From the NCBI RefSeq assembly GCF_041429775.1, contig NZ_CP163421.1:1947001-2011000 (forward strand): 64,000 nt of DNA, read 5' to 3'. Every line of letters begins with the position of its first letter. The first letter of the stretch is position 1. The translations under genes were made by a program, and so were the position numbers. Shown here in pieces: positions 37,601 to 44,225 of this stretch. The notes beneath the pieces are model-generated. The model was not told where the DNA came from, did not search any database, and worked only from the letters and a program-made list of their open reading frames with translations. This DNA comes from Glycocaulis abyssi. Lineage in GTDB: Bacteria > Pseudomonadota > Alphaproteobacteria > Caulobacterales > Maricaulaceae.

Positions 37601-37820
37601 AAATGAGCACCAAGGTTAGCGGCGCTGCATCGATAAGTTGCTCGTACTCCTTTTCGTAGTCCACGCCGCCATTGACATATCGCTCGCCGGCAGGCCCGCC
37701 GGTCTCCTTTCCCATCCACGCCGTGACATAGCAGAGTTTGTCCAGTTCCTTGCCAATGGCTTCAGCGAGGGGCTCGGTGCTCTTTCGAATCGAGATGAAG
37801 ATATCTGGTGTTTGTGTCAT
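34635..37820 (-). CDS. TIR-like / NACHT NTPase / FGE-sulfatase-like protein (predicted immune sensor)
   Basis: 1061 residues in three parts. Residues 1-170 look like a TIR domain: DIFISIRKST at the start, APLTLVLICSD, then SRCIQKDEIAYSV, whose Glu is in the place of the NADase residue. A NACHT NTPase follows with Walker A KAPTGAGKTTTL (Lys288) and the NACHT Walker B ILLLLDGLDEAGE. A helical region leads to a C-terminal formylglycine-generating-enzyme-like fold (about 880-1050) with VRLPTESEWRRIS, GTNVAMWLI and GVGLRLVR, but without the paired catalytic cysteines. TIR-NACHT is the architecture of bacterial NLR-like antiphage proteins; the FGE-like part would be a recognition module. First gene of the operon. 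Confidence 0.75.
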   Translation of the reverse strand: MTQTPDIFISIRKSTEPLAEAIGKELDKLCYVTAWMGKETGGPAGERYVNGGVDYEKEYEQLIDAAPLTLVLICSDTGLDPADGNSRCIQKDEIAYSVKRDLHRSRSQSPTHTLLVFAPGDFANSQEAANAHLNRHLTSIKNPEKLQQFRFSADPSEDKSELERLAGHIHDQYGQRLALGLTKQERAKRERAADRNRAAGPPVTDGEAESGPSPRHFEAWLTGRLAGGDNEAPDHGRQETEAFAYDPATFMSLAAEATASNNPTSVFDAIFERSPTPLLIKAPTGAGKTTTLATAAALAASQHRPEFETAFRNASQTHAKLLDQCGPLVRKRRFLPVTVSAAVLADKLRARNSYNEDHNASTVLREIEYLSKYNKWAFEQQMGGRPILLLLDGLDEAGEQHKQILKDLTANHTDDGDDDAEDSNNAPLRVVMTTRSSLPIENKENSLVVLNLQGPREDDIERFIGAYLSEHYSDGQAGRELVRKRLLKDAESMKARADTSEILRSPLLLNAYCWVRAREEQDGLAYSRAEFCRRLVDRMLQDAGIKVAGSDFPADSLVKLLRALAYGMILAGGTLTKNSAADILLDAASNDARAREAFSEGGPTITASDLLRQLRVQVGFVRSARVAGEVEIAPRLLADYLAAEHVYGDRGGSTASKIEKLLPKPNPERIADLEPLLGFWMSLPLNTIDALRGQEALEIPRALLERANQERGADNLSEAMAWFAAACRVRDYCVGTRFPVDEETKSHARELEQAAIDFYISVAPMLDESRKVKAIDALATMWLTDKPERTRERIHQLLDELTDRRPEWIDIGVESDCGGRLEVAARPVLVCDYEEYLVAPADKALVGWLDELARNVHSMQGKHVRRTFRRRRPPIEKWAMMSKRLAAPVSYLTWVEAVHYALWRDKKEGENICVRLPTESEWRRISQVCADNKRFPWRSDQPPGGGASPAPHRGLTLEGPVPPGVFPAPEGMPFDFGTNVAMWLIHGDGEAPDWPPPDTEPESVKHIGGRWNKALQESRASTSKTPSTPAALHPKPDDRFIGVGLRLVRIVRKNKESVDGA

Positions 37821-38343
37821 AATTCCCCCGTCGCCTTCGCTTTTAACATGACGATGCAGCCCGGCAAGATGCGAACGAATTACCGCTTCACACTTATCTG
37901 CGCTGGCTGGTTACATTCGACGTCACGACCTTGCGGTTTGTATCCCGGTCCATTCGACCGAGCTCGCCCGGCATTGCATTCGATAGAGGGCGTTGGCAGT
38001 CCTGCGCCGGATCCCCAGCATCACGGACCAGGCTGTTATTTCAGCCCGAAGCTGTAGTGTCTGCTGAGAAAGATGGTGCGTAAAGGCATCCCGTGAACAC
38101 AACACTTCGCATTGATGTCAGGTAAATAGAAAACAATGTGCTGCATCACCGCTCATTTGCTTATGTGGTGTCGGCGTTTTTCCGGCCTAGCCAGGGAACT
38201 TTGCCGGGGCAATACAAACTCCCTGAAGAGGGCCGCCGCTTATCGGTTACAGAAAACCGGCGCGAAGAACCTGGTGCAAGGTAGCGCTCCAGCGCGAAAT
38301 GCAGCCCACGAGCAAACGGCCATCGGCATATTGCAGCGGTCCT
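37821..38343. other. gene-poor spacer upstream of the NACHT operon
   Basis: About 520 bases between the start of the TIR/NACHT gene and the end of the RyR-domain gene. No convincing gene, RNA or hairpin is seen; short open frames here have no ribosome sites or familiar residues. The promoter of the operon must lie here, but no clear -35/-10 pair could be picked. Confidence 0.5.
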
Positions 38344-38721
38344 CTAGATTTCTCCCGAAAGTGCATCGACCACTCTCTGGAAGAGCAGGTCCTTGCGTTT
38401 TTCGGTGGCCGGCAGCGCCTCAAAAGGCACCATCATGGGATGCGTCCTCAGATGGTCGTTTCGCGTATGACCAAACTGCCAGCCCGACCGGCGTTTCTCC
38501 TCCATCCACTGTTGATGTTGGTCCCCGGGAGACGCATCAGGGTTCTCCACCCGAAAGCAAACAGCTGCAAGTGTTGCCTCTACCTGCCAGTCCTCCGCCT
38601 CATCCCAAGGCGGCAATGCCGTTTCGCCAAGCGCCTCGCAGTAAGCACGCACGGCTTCGTGGCACACCCGGGCGATCGTCTCGATATCTGTCTTTCCGGA
38701 CTGGTCTGCCCTCACCCTCAC
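38344..38721 (-). CDS. stand-alone RyR-domain protein
   Basis: 125 residues with a C-terminal RyR (ryanodine receptor repeat) domain, about 68-122: HQQWMEEKRRSGWQFG, TRNDHLRTHPMMVPFEAL and a closing VVDAL helix. The N-terminal half is a helical extension. The start is a GTG; 38715 has better spacing from GGGGGAA than 38721. RyR domains in bacteria are suspected ligand-binding modules. It lies between the TIR/NACHT operon (same strand) and a divergent membrane protein that carries the same domain, so it probably belongs to the same system. Confidence 0.78.
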   Translation of the reverse strand: MRVRADQSGKTDIETIARVCHEAVRAYCEALGETALPPWDEAEDWQVEATLAAVCFRVENPDASPGDQHQQWMEEKRRSGWQFGHTRNDHLRTHPMMVPFEALPATEKRKDLLFQRVVDALSGEI

Positions 38722-38798
38722 TTCCCCCTGCGCACCGCATTGGTATTCGAACTTTGAGTCCGGTCATGGTAGGCGGCGGTCAATATAATCTGCAAGTT

Positions 38799-38812
38799 GG
38801 CACTGTTGCGAA
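38799..38812 (+). repeat. possible IS6-family terminal inverted repeat
   Basis: GGCACTGTTGCGAA differs by one base from the IS6/IS26-type end GGCACTGTTGCAAA. A matching opposite end was not found. Together with transposase scraps at 29957 and 40953 it hints at past IS6 activity in the island. Confidence 0.35.
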
Positions 38813-38832
38813 GTCCGTGGCAGCGCTACCGC

Positions 38833-38847
38833 GTGACCAGTGGTCAC
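38833..38847. promoter_or_regulatory. palindromic operator candidate between the two RyR genes
   Basis: GTGACCAGTGGTCAC is a perfect inverted repeat (7-bp arms, one centre base), about 85 bases before the ATG at 38932. A perfect TATAAT lies at 38784-38789, without a good -35. The divergent arrangement makes a shared regulator plausible. Confidence 0.4.
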
Positions 38848-38931
38848 ACGGAATAGGCAATTTGACGGTTGTAAACTTGATGCCATTCCCTCAACCTTAA
38901 CATCACACTGCCACAGGTTTTGAGGTTAGAC

Positions 38932-40848
38932 ATGTTTCGCTCGAGTAAAGCTGGCAGGTTTCTCCTGATCGCAGCCATTGTGGTATTGACCATTTTTTTG
39001 ATCGGCTGGTGGGCATGGTTCGATCACCTTAGCGGTAACGAGGCCGTCTACGGTCAAAACAGTGTCCCTGCACCCTGGCAGGTCGCGCTGGACGCCGCTT
39101 ACAGCGCGCTGAGGGCATTTGCGGTTGGCGATGAGTATGCCCGGCTGTTTGCAGCGACAAATAATGGTCCGCCTCCCGGAGATTGGAGGCTGGAGTTTGC
39201 TCGTTTCGGCGGTATCGCGGTTTTTTATATCGCGATCATTTTCGGCATCCTCACCTTGTTGGCTAGGCCATTGAGGCATTTGCGGGCCCGGTGGCGGCGC
39301 AAGCATCTAGTCATACTCGGTGAAACAGAGACCGCACGCCATGTTGCGGAGATGTGGCTGCAACTTTCACCGTCACGCCGTTTTGCTCGCCAGGTAACCT
39401 ATCATGCGTCGGCGGCGCAGAGCTTGCCGGACAAGGTTCTCGTTCTGCCAAGAACCGAACAACTCTCGGCAAGTGCCATGCTGGAAAGTGTCAAGGGTGC
39501 CAACCGCGTAGTGGTTGCAGAGACGCACGACGCGATGACTACCGAGAGCGCGCTCGAGATTGCACGGCATATGCCCGATACGCCAGTGTTTGCCGTCTTG
39601 GCCGACCCTTGGCTGGCCCAAAGGGTGCGCCACGGCCTGCAGCCTGATCTGTCACCGTTGAAGAGCCGCAGCGGCAAGCGGGCATCAGGGGATCTGCTGA
39701 GCGCCATTAGTTTGAATGCGTGCGCAGCCCGTAGCCTTTTACATCGCCACCCGCCATTTGCGATCGCGATGAAAAATCGCCATCCGCGCGTGCACGCCGT
39801 TATCGTTGGGCTTGATGGCCTTGGCGAAGCTATTCTCCTCGATATTTTGAATTCCAGCCTCGTGATCCAGCTGGCTGCCCCGGCAATTACCGTCATCGAT
39901 ATTGCTGCTGAGAAGCGGATCAATGCGTTCAGGGCGCGCCACCCCGGCCTCGACGAGCATTTCAATCTCATTGCCATCCAGGCTGATATTACGAGCCTTG
40001 ACAACAACGCGATCACAGCCGTCAGGGCGCGTGCCGGGGAGTTCCCGGTAACGGCCGTCTATGTCACCACCTCGGAGAAGTCGCCAGCGCTTAAAGGTGC
40101 GATCGCCATCAGGGAAGCGGCTCTGCGCGAAGGCCTGTTCGACGCGCCTGTTTTCCTGCGTGCATCAGAAGGTGCAGGTCTGCCTGAACGCGAAGGCGGT
40201 GTGGATTTCCATTCCAGTTGCGAACTGATCTCCTTCGGTTCCTGGAAAGAAATCATGCACGCCACCGGGATGCTGGAAGATCTGCCTGACCGGCTCGCCC
40301 GCGATTACCACGAAGCATATGCTGCGCTAACAACATCCAGCCCAGCTTCAACCGCATGGAGCACGCTGGACGAGCTGTCCCGACTTTCCAGCCGTCGGGC
40401 TGTCGATCACATACCGGCCAAGCTTGCTAGCCTTGGCTTCGATCTGGAGACCTATCTCCGGCAGCAGAGGTTGGCTTGTTACAACTTACCAAGCATTTCG
40501 AAGGATGAGTCACTTTTCAGAAATGCCACTGAACTGGTGAATCTGGCAAAGCTTGAACATGAACGATGGATGTTTGACCGCTGGATGAATGGTTGGCGCT
40601 ATGGCGCCACCCGCGATGACAAGGCTTTCATCCACGACCATCTCGTCCCCTTCGAAGAGCTAGATGATGAGGTGAAGGTGTATGATGTCCAACTCGTTGA
40701 CTGGCTTTCATCCCATATCAAGAAAACACGTGATGGTATCCGGCGGCGCGTCGACGCGGCGGACGCACCAATTGAACGGAAAAACGATGTAATCTTGGTC
40801 GATAAAGCGCGCCGCCGTACAACAGCGTCGCAAACACTACACTCTTAG
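38932..40848 (+). CDS. membrane protein with TrkA-N/RCK-like Rossmann domains and C-terminal RyR domain
   Basis: 638 residues. Two transmembrane helices (about 8-30 and 90-115) enclose a roughly 60-residue outer loop. A first Rossmann-like unit (KHLVILGETETARHVAEMW) and a second (VHAVIVGLDGLGEAILLDIL) follow, like the regulatory domains of K+ channels and Trk systems. The C-terminus (about 545-610) is a RyR domain: HERWMFDRWMNGWRYGATRDD and HDHLVPFEEL. GAGG 6 bases upstream supports the ATG. The plan suggests a ligand-gated membrane effector; no classical pore filter is visible, so ion conduction is inferred. Confidence 0.78.
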   Translation: MFRSSKAGRFLLIAAIVVLTIFLIGWWAWFDHLSGNEAVYGQNSVPAPWQVALDAAYSALRAFAVGDEYARLFAATNNGPPPGDWRLEFARFGGIAVFYIAIIFGILTLLARPLRHLRARWRRKHLVILGETETARHVAEMWLQLSPSRRFARQVTYHASAAQSLPDKVLVLPRTEQLSASAMLESVKGANRVVVAETHDAMTTESALEIARHMPDTPVFAVLADPWLAQRVRHGLQPDLSPLKSRSGKRASGDLLSAISLNACAARSLLHRHPPFAIAMKNRHPRVHAVIVGLDGLGEAILLDILNSSLVIQLAAPAITVIDIAAEKRINAFRARHPGLDEHFNLIAIQADITSLDNNAITAVRARAGEFPVTAVYVTTSEKSPALKGAIAIREAALREGLFDAPVFLRASEGAGLPEREGGVDFHSSCELISFGSWKEIMHATGMLEDLPDRLARDYHEAYAALTTSSPASTAWSTLDELSRLSSRRAVDHIPAKLASLGFDLETYLRQQRLACYNLPSISKDESLFRNATELVNLAKLEHERWMFDRWMNGWRYGATRDDKAFIHDHLVPFEELDDEVKVYDVQLVDWLSSHIKKTRDGIRRRVDAADAPIERKNDVILVDKARRRTTASQTLHS

Positions 40849-40952
40849 GGTGTGCCTTGCTGCGCTGTACGTCTGCAGTGGGGAACTGTCAGAGGAAACC
40901 GCTTGAGCCGTCCCGCCCGGCTTCGTAGCGGTCCGGGATCAGCAACCCCTCC

Positions 40953-41089
40953 CGCTACTTCAAGGGGTCACCAGAGGTAATCCGGCTGGCGGTGATGCAG
41001 TGTTTCGGTTTCCGTTATCGCCGCGAAACGTCGAAGACGTGCCCCATGAACGAGGTATCGACTTGAGCCACGAAACGGTGCGGTTCTGA
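40953..41089 (+). pseudogene. N-terminal remnant of an IS6-family transposase
   Basis: Reads RYFKGSPEVIRLAVM in one frame, then after a small frameshift RNVEDVPHERGIDLSHETVRF in another, ending in a stop at 41087-41089. This is the usual N-terminus of IS6-type transposases. It lies just inside the right attachment site; the rest of 40849-41183 shows nothing else. Confidence 0.65.
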
Positions 41090-41183
41090 TCCAACATCGC
41101 CAAAACGTGCCCATTCCCTGTCCCCATCATTCTTCAATGGACAACAAATACAATAACTTATGCGCTATTAATCATGTTCCATA

Positions 41184-41203
41184 AATCCCACCCTCACCGC
41201 CAC
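41184..41203 (+). repeat. right attachment site of element 2
   Basis: AATCCCACCCTCACCGCCAC is identical over 20 bases to the 3' end of tRNA-Ser at 19822-19841. It is the outermost copy and marks the return to backbone sequence. Confidence 0.85.
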
Positions 41204-41338
41204 GACGTTTATTTCCCATATAAATTAATATTTTAAGGCAGTTCGGCCGCCTCCAGTGTCAGCCGCGCCTTCTGTTGCTGCGTGCCGGTGAGTACCGCGC
41301 TCTGGCTGCACAACACCGCAAGAACAGGCTTACATTAC

Positions 41339-41352
41339 ATCCTATTTAGGAT
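41339..41352. promoter_or_regulatory. inverted repeat upstream of the serine hydrolase genes
   Basis: ATCCTATTTAGGAT has 6-bp arms around TT, about 90 bases before the ATG at 41440, in an AT-rich patch suited to a promoter. The rest of 41204-41439 has no gene; a short minus-strand frame ending at about 41234 (LTGTQQQKARLTLEAAELP) could be the tail of a lost gene but cannot be supported. Confidence 0.3.
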
Positions 41353-41439
41353 TAAGTTTTCTGATCAGGATTGCTTTTTCATCTTCGCGGTGGTTCCCTG
41401 CCGGCCAAGCGCCATGCGCTGTCTGTCTGGAGGGATCAA

Positions 41440-42612
41440 ATGAACCGCTTGCTTGCCTGTGCCTTTCTGGCCTTCACCCTGGTCCTGCCAGCGACAGGCG
41501 CGTTTCCAGCCGAAGCGCGTCAGGCTGACCCCGATACCGCCATCGTCCGGCTGGAAAGCGCCATAGATGCCTTTGCCCGCAATTTGCTGGAGGAAGCTCA
41601 GGCGCCCGGCCTGTCAATCGGCATTGCCCGCGGCGGCGAGACGCTTCTGATACGCGGCTATGGCTTTGCCAATCTGGAGCATCAGGTGGAGGTGACCGGT
41701 GAAACGGTGTTCCGCATCGGCTCTGTCACCAAGCAGTTCACGGCGGCCGCCATTCTCCTGCTGGCAGAAGACGGCCGGCTGAGCCTTGATGACACGCTGG
41801 ACCAGTATTTCGCCGATTTTCCACGCAGTGATGAAGTGACGGTGCGCCAGCTTCTCCAGCACACATCCGGCATCAGCAATTACACATCATTCGACGGCTT
41901 CATGGACACCACTGCGCCGCTGGACCATGACGAGGCGCGCATGGTCGCCTATATCGCAAGCGCTGATCCGCTCTACGATTTCGATCCGGGCACGGGCTGG
42001 AGCTACTCCAATTCGGGCTACATGCTGCTGGACTATATCGCCGAACGGGCTGCGGGCGAGCCGCTGGCCGATTTCCTGAAAACGCGCATCTTTGATCCGC
42101 TGGGCATGGACGATACCCGCATGGACGATGCCGCCGAGATCGTGCCGCACCGGGCGCAAGGCTATGATGCCGCGCCGGATACGCAGGCCGGTTTTACCAA
42201 TGCCGGCTATCTCTCGCTTTCGGTCGCGGCCGGAGCCGGCGCCATCCGGTCCACCCCGCAAGACATGTTCGTGTGGACGCGCGCACTGCTGAACGGCGAT
42301 GTGGTCTCCTCAGACAGTCTGACCTTGATGCTGGAACCGGCGCGCCTGAATGATGGCAGCCTGGCCCGAGACTTCCTGGTGGATCCCCATCCGGCCCTTG
42401 CCAATATGGATTACGGCTTTGGCATTATGACCGGTGAGCGCCACGGGCACCGCTTTATCGGCCATGGCGGCTCCATCCCCGGCTTCAATGCCTCACTGAA
42501 CCATTACCCGGACCAGGACGTCACCATCGTGCTGCTGGTCAACACGATCGGCCCGGCAGCGCGCGGCGCGCCGGTGCTGGCCGAAGCGGTCTTCAGGGCG
42601 CTGGCAGATTAA
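41440..42612 (+). CDS. secreted serine hydrolase, beta-lactamase family (class C fold)
   Basis: 390 residues with a signal peptide (about 1-28). The class C beta-lactamase/DD-peptidase active site is complete: SVTK (nucleophile Ser and Lys), YSNSGY (Tyr) and GHGG near the C-terminus in place of KTG. Relatives include esterases, D-amino-acid peptidases and peptidoglycan hydrolases; the HxG third motif leans towards esterase or peptidase rather than lactamase. GGAGGG upstream of 41440 fixes the start. A paralogue follows 32 bases later, so they form an operon. Confidence 0.87.
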   Translation: MNRLLACAFLAFTLVLPATGAFPAEARQADPDTAIVRLESAIDAFARNLLEEAQAPGLSIGIARGGETLLIRGYGFANLEHQVEVTGETVFRIGSVTKQFTAAAILLLAEDGRLSLDDTLDQYFADFPRSDEVTVRQLLQHTSGISNYTSFDGFMDTTAPLDHDEARMVAYIASADPLYDFDPGTGWSYSNSGYMLLDYIAERAAGEPLADFLKTRIFDPLGMDDTRMDDAAEIVPHRAQGYDAAPDTQAGFTNAGYLSLSVAAGAGAIRSTPQDMFVWTRALLNGDVVSSDSLTLMLEPARLNDGSLARDFLVDPHPALANMDYGFGIMTGERHGHRFIGHGGSIPGFNASLNHYPDQDVTIVLLVNTIGPAARGAPVLAEAVFRALAD

Positions 42613-42644
42613 TCGCATCAAAAGAATACGAGGGGAGTAAATCC

Positions 42645-44162
42645 ATGACCGCAATCCGTACCCTGCTGATGGTCACATCAGCCGCCGCGCTGGCCATGAC
42701 ACCGGCGGCGCTGGCTCCGGCGATGGCCCAGCCTGCCCCGTCTGCTGCCAGCTTCAACGAGGAAGCGCTGGACACCCTGCCCGCCTTCATTGACGGCGTG
42801 ATGGCCCAGCAGATCGCTTCGCGCGAGGTGTCGGGCGCTCTGGTCACGGTGGTCCATCAGGGCGAAGTGGTGATGAGCCGGGGCTACGGATTTGTCGATG
42901 TCGAGAACCGTATTCCGGTCGATGGCGAGAGCACGCTCTTCAGGCCGGGCTCGATCTCGAAAATGTTCACCTGGATCGCGCTGTCGCAGATGATCGAGCA
43001 GGGCCATGTCTCGCTGGACGACGATGTCAACGACCATATCGATTTCGAGATCGAGCCCTTTGACGGCCAGCCGATTACCGTGCGCGACCTGTTCCAGCAC
43101 ACGCCGGGCATGAGCGATATAGGCGGGTTTACGACGACGAACGCCGAAGAGCTGGTCGATCACGCCGAATGGACCCGCAATAATGTCCCGCAGCGTGTCA
43201 CCGCGCCGGGCGTGGAAGTGGCCTATTCCAACTGGGGCACGTCGCTGGCGGGCTATATCGTGGAGCAGGTGTCGGGCGAGCATTTTGCCGACTATGTCGA
43301 GAACCACATTTTCTCGCCGCTCGGCATGACCTCCTCGACCTTCCGCGAGCCTTTGCCTGATGGGCTGGCAGATCGCATCGCACTCGGCCACGATCTTGAG
43401 AACGGTCGCTATACCGCCCGGTCATTTGACTATTATTCCATGGTGATGCCTGCCGGGTCGGCCACGGTCAGCGGGCCGGACATGGCACGCTTCATGATAG
43501 CGATGCTCAATGATGGCGCGCTGGACGGCCAGCAGGTCTTCTCTGAAGAGCTGGTGGCATTACTGGAAACCAACTCGATTGCCAACGCGCCGCGCCTGCC
43601 CGGCATGGCGCACGGCTATCTGGTCTATCGCGAGGAGGGGCCACGCCTGATCGGCCATGCCGGGGCGATGCGCGATTTCCGCTCCAACATGATCCTGTCG
43701 CCTGAAACCGGCACCGGCATTTTCCTCTCCATCGTGGCTGCGCCCGCCGGGCGCCCGGCGCAAGGCGAGCTGAGCGCCGCGATCACCGGGCGGCTCTTCC
43801 CGCAAGCGCCGGCTCCGCGCTGGAGCGAGGCGGCCGAGGCGGAGCAGTTTGCAGGGCGTTATCTCGTCAACCGGCGCGACCATTCGGCCGAGCCGCACCC
43901 GCTGATGCATGCGGAGGTGGAGGCTGTTGGCTCCAACGCCATCACCATCACGGCGATCGGCCAGACGCAGTATTTCGAGCAGATCGGACCGGGTCTGTTT
44001 GAGCAGGTAACGGGCCTGCGCGAAGGCGGGCCGTTCGACCGGGTGGAGTTCTATGGCGAGCCGGGCGCCTGGCGGCTCTCATTCGCCAGCCAGCCCTTCA
44101 TGAACTGGCACTATGTGGGTCCGCTTGAAGACAGTGACGAAGAGGACGGCGAGGCGCGCTAA
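42645..44162 (+). CDS. secreted serine hydrolase, beta-lactamase family, with C-terminal extension
   Basis: 505 residues, signal peptide about 1-32 (ending APAMAQ). Active-site motifs are SISK, YSNWG and GHAG. After the hydrolase domain (to about 385) there is an extra C-terminal beta-rich domain (about 395-490; FAGRYLVNRRDHSAEP) of the kind often found on such esterases. GGGGAG 7 bases upstream supports the ATG. Likely co-transcribed with the preceding paralogue. The substrate is unknown. Confidence 0.87.
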   Translation: MTAIRTLLMVTSAAALAMTPAALAPAMAQPAPSAASFNEEALDTLPAFIDGVMAQQIASREVSGALVTVVHQGEVVMSRGYGFVDVENRIPVDGESTLFRPGSISKMFTWIALSQMIEQGHVSLDDDVNDHIDFEIEPFDGQPITVRDLFQHTPGMSDIGGFTTTNAEELVDHAEWTRNNVPQRVTAPGVEVAYSNWGTSLAGYIVEQVSGEHFADYVENHIFSPLGMTSSTFREPLPDGLADRIALGHDLENGRYTARSFDYYSMVMPAGSATVSGPDMARFMIAMLNDGALDGQQVFSEELVALLETNSIANAPRLPGMAHGYLVYREEGPRLIGHAGAMRDFRSNMILSPETGTGIFLSIVAAPAGRPAQGELSAAITGRLFPQAPAPRWSEAAEAEQFAGRYLVNRRDHSAEPHPLMHAEVEAVGSNAITITAIGQTQYFEQIGPGLFEQVTGLREGGPFDRVEFYGEPGAWRLSFASQPFMNWHYVGPLEDSDEEDGEAR

Positions 44163-44187
44163 CCCACGCTGGCGGGAAAGTGACAGG

Positions 44188-44219
44188 CAAGGGCGGGGTC
44201 AGATCTGGCTCCGCCCTTG
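44188..44219. terminator. hairpin between convergent genes, probable bidirectional terminator
   Basis: CAAGGGCGG at 44188-44196 pairs perfectly with CCGCCCTTG at 44211-44219 across a 14-base loop, in the 63-base gap between the convergent hydrolase and FadE genes. No long T-run follows, so strength is uncertain. Confidence 0.5.
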
Positions 44220-44225
44220 TCCATC

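Larger units (their letters stand above)
28438..41203. mobile_element. integrated element 2 (defence or conflict island with decayed integrase)
   Basis: Bounded by the attachment copies at 28422-28437 and 41184-41203. It contains a broken tyrosine integrase, IS6 and IS3 scraps at both ends, and five intact genes of a STAND/TIR/RyR locus. The broken integrase suggests the island can no longer excise on its own. Boundaries follow from the repeats; the history is inferred. Confidence 0.7.

Noticed and set aside
37923-38105. A 60-codon minus-strand frame upstream of the NACHT operon
   Set aside because: No ribosome site, no familiar sequence, and composition like non-coding spacer.
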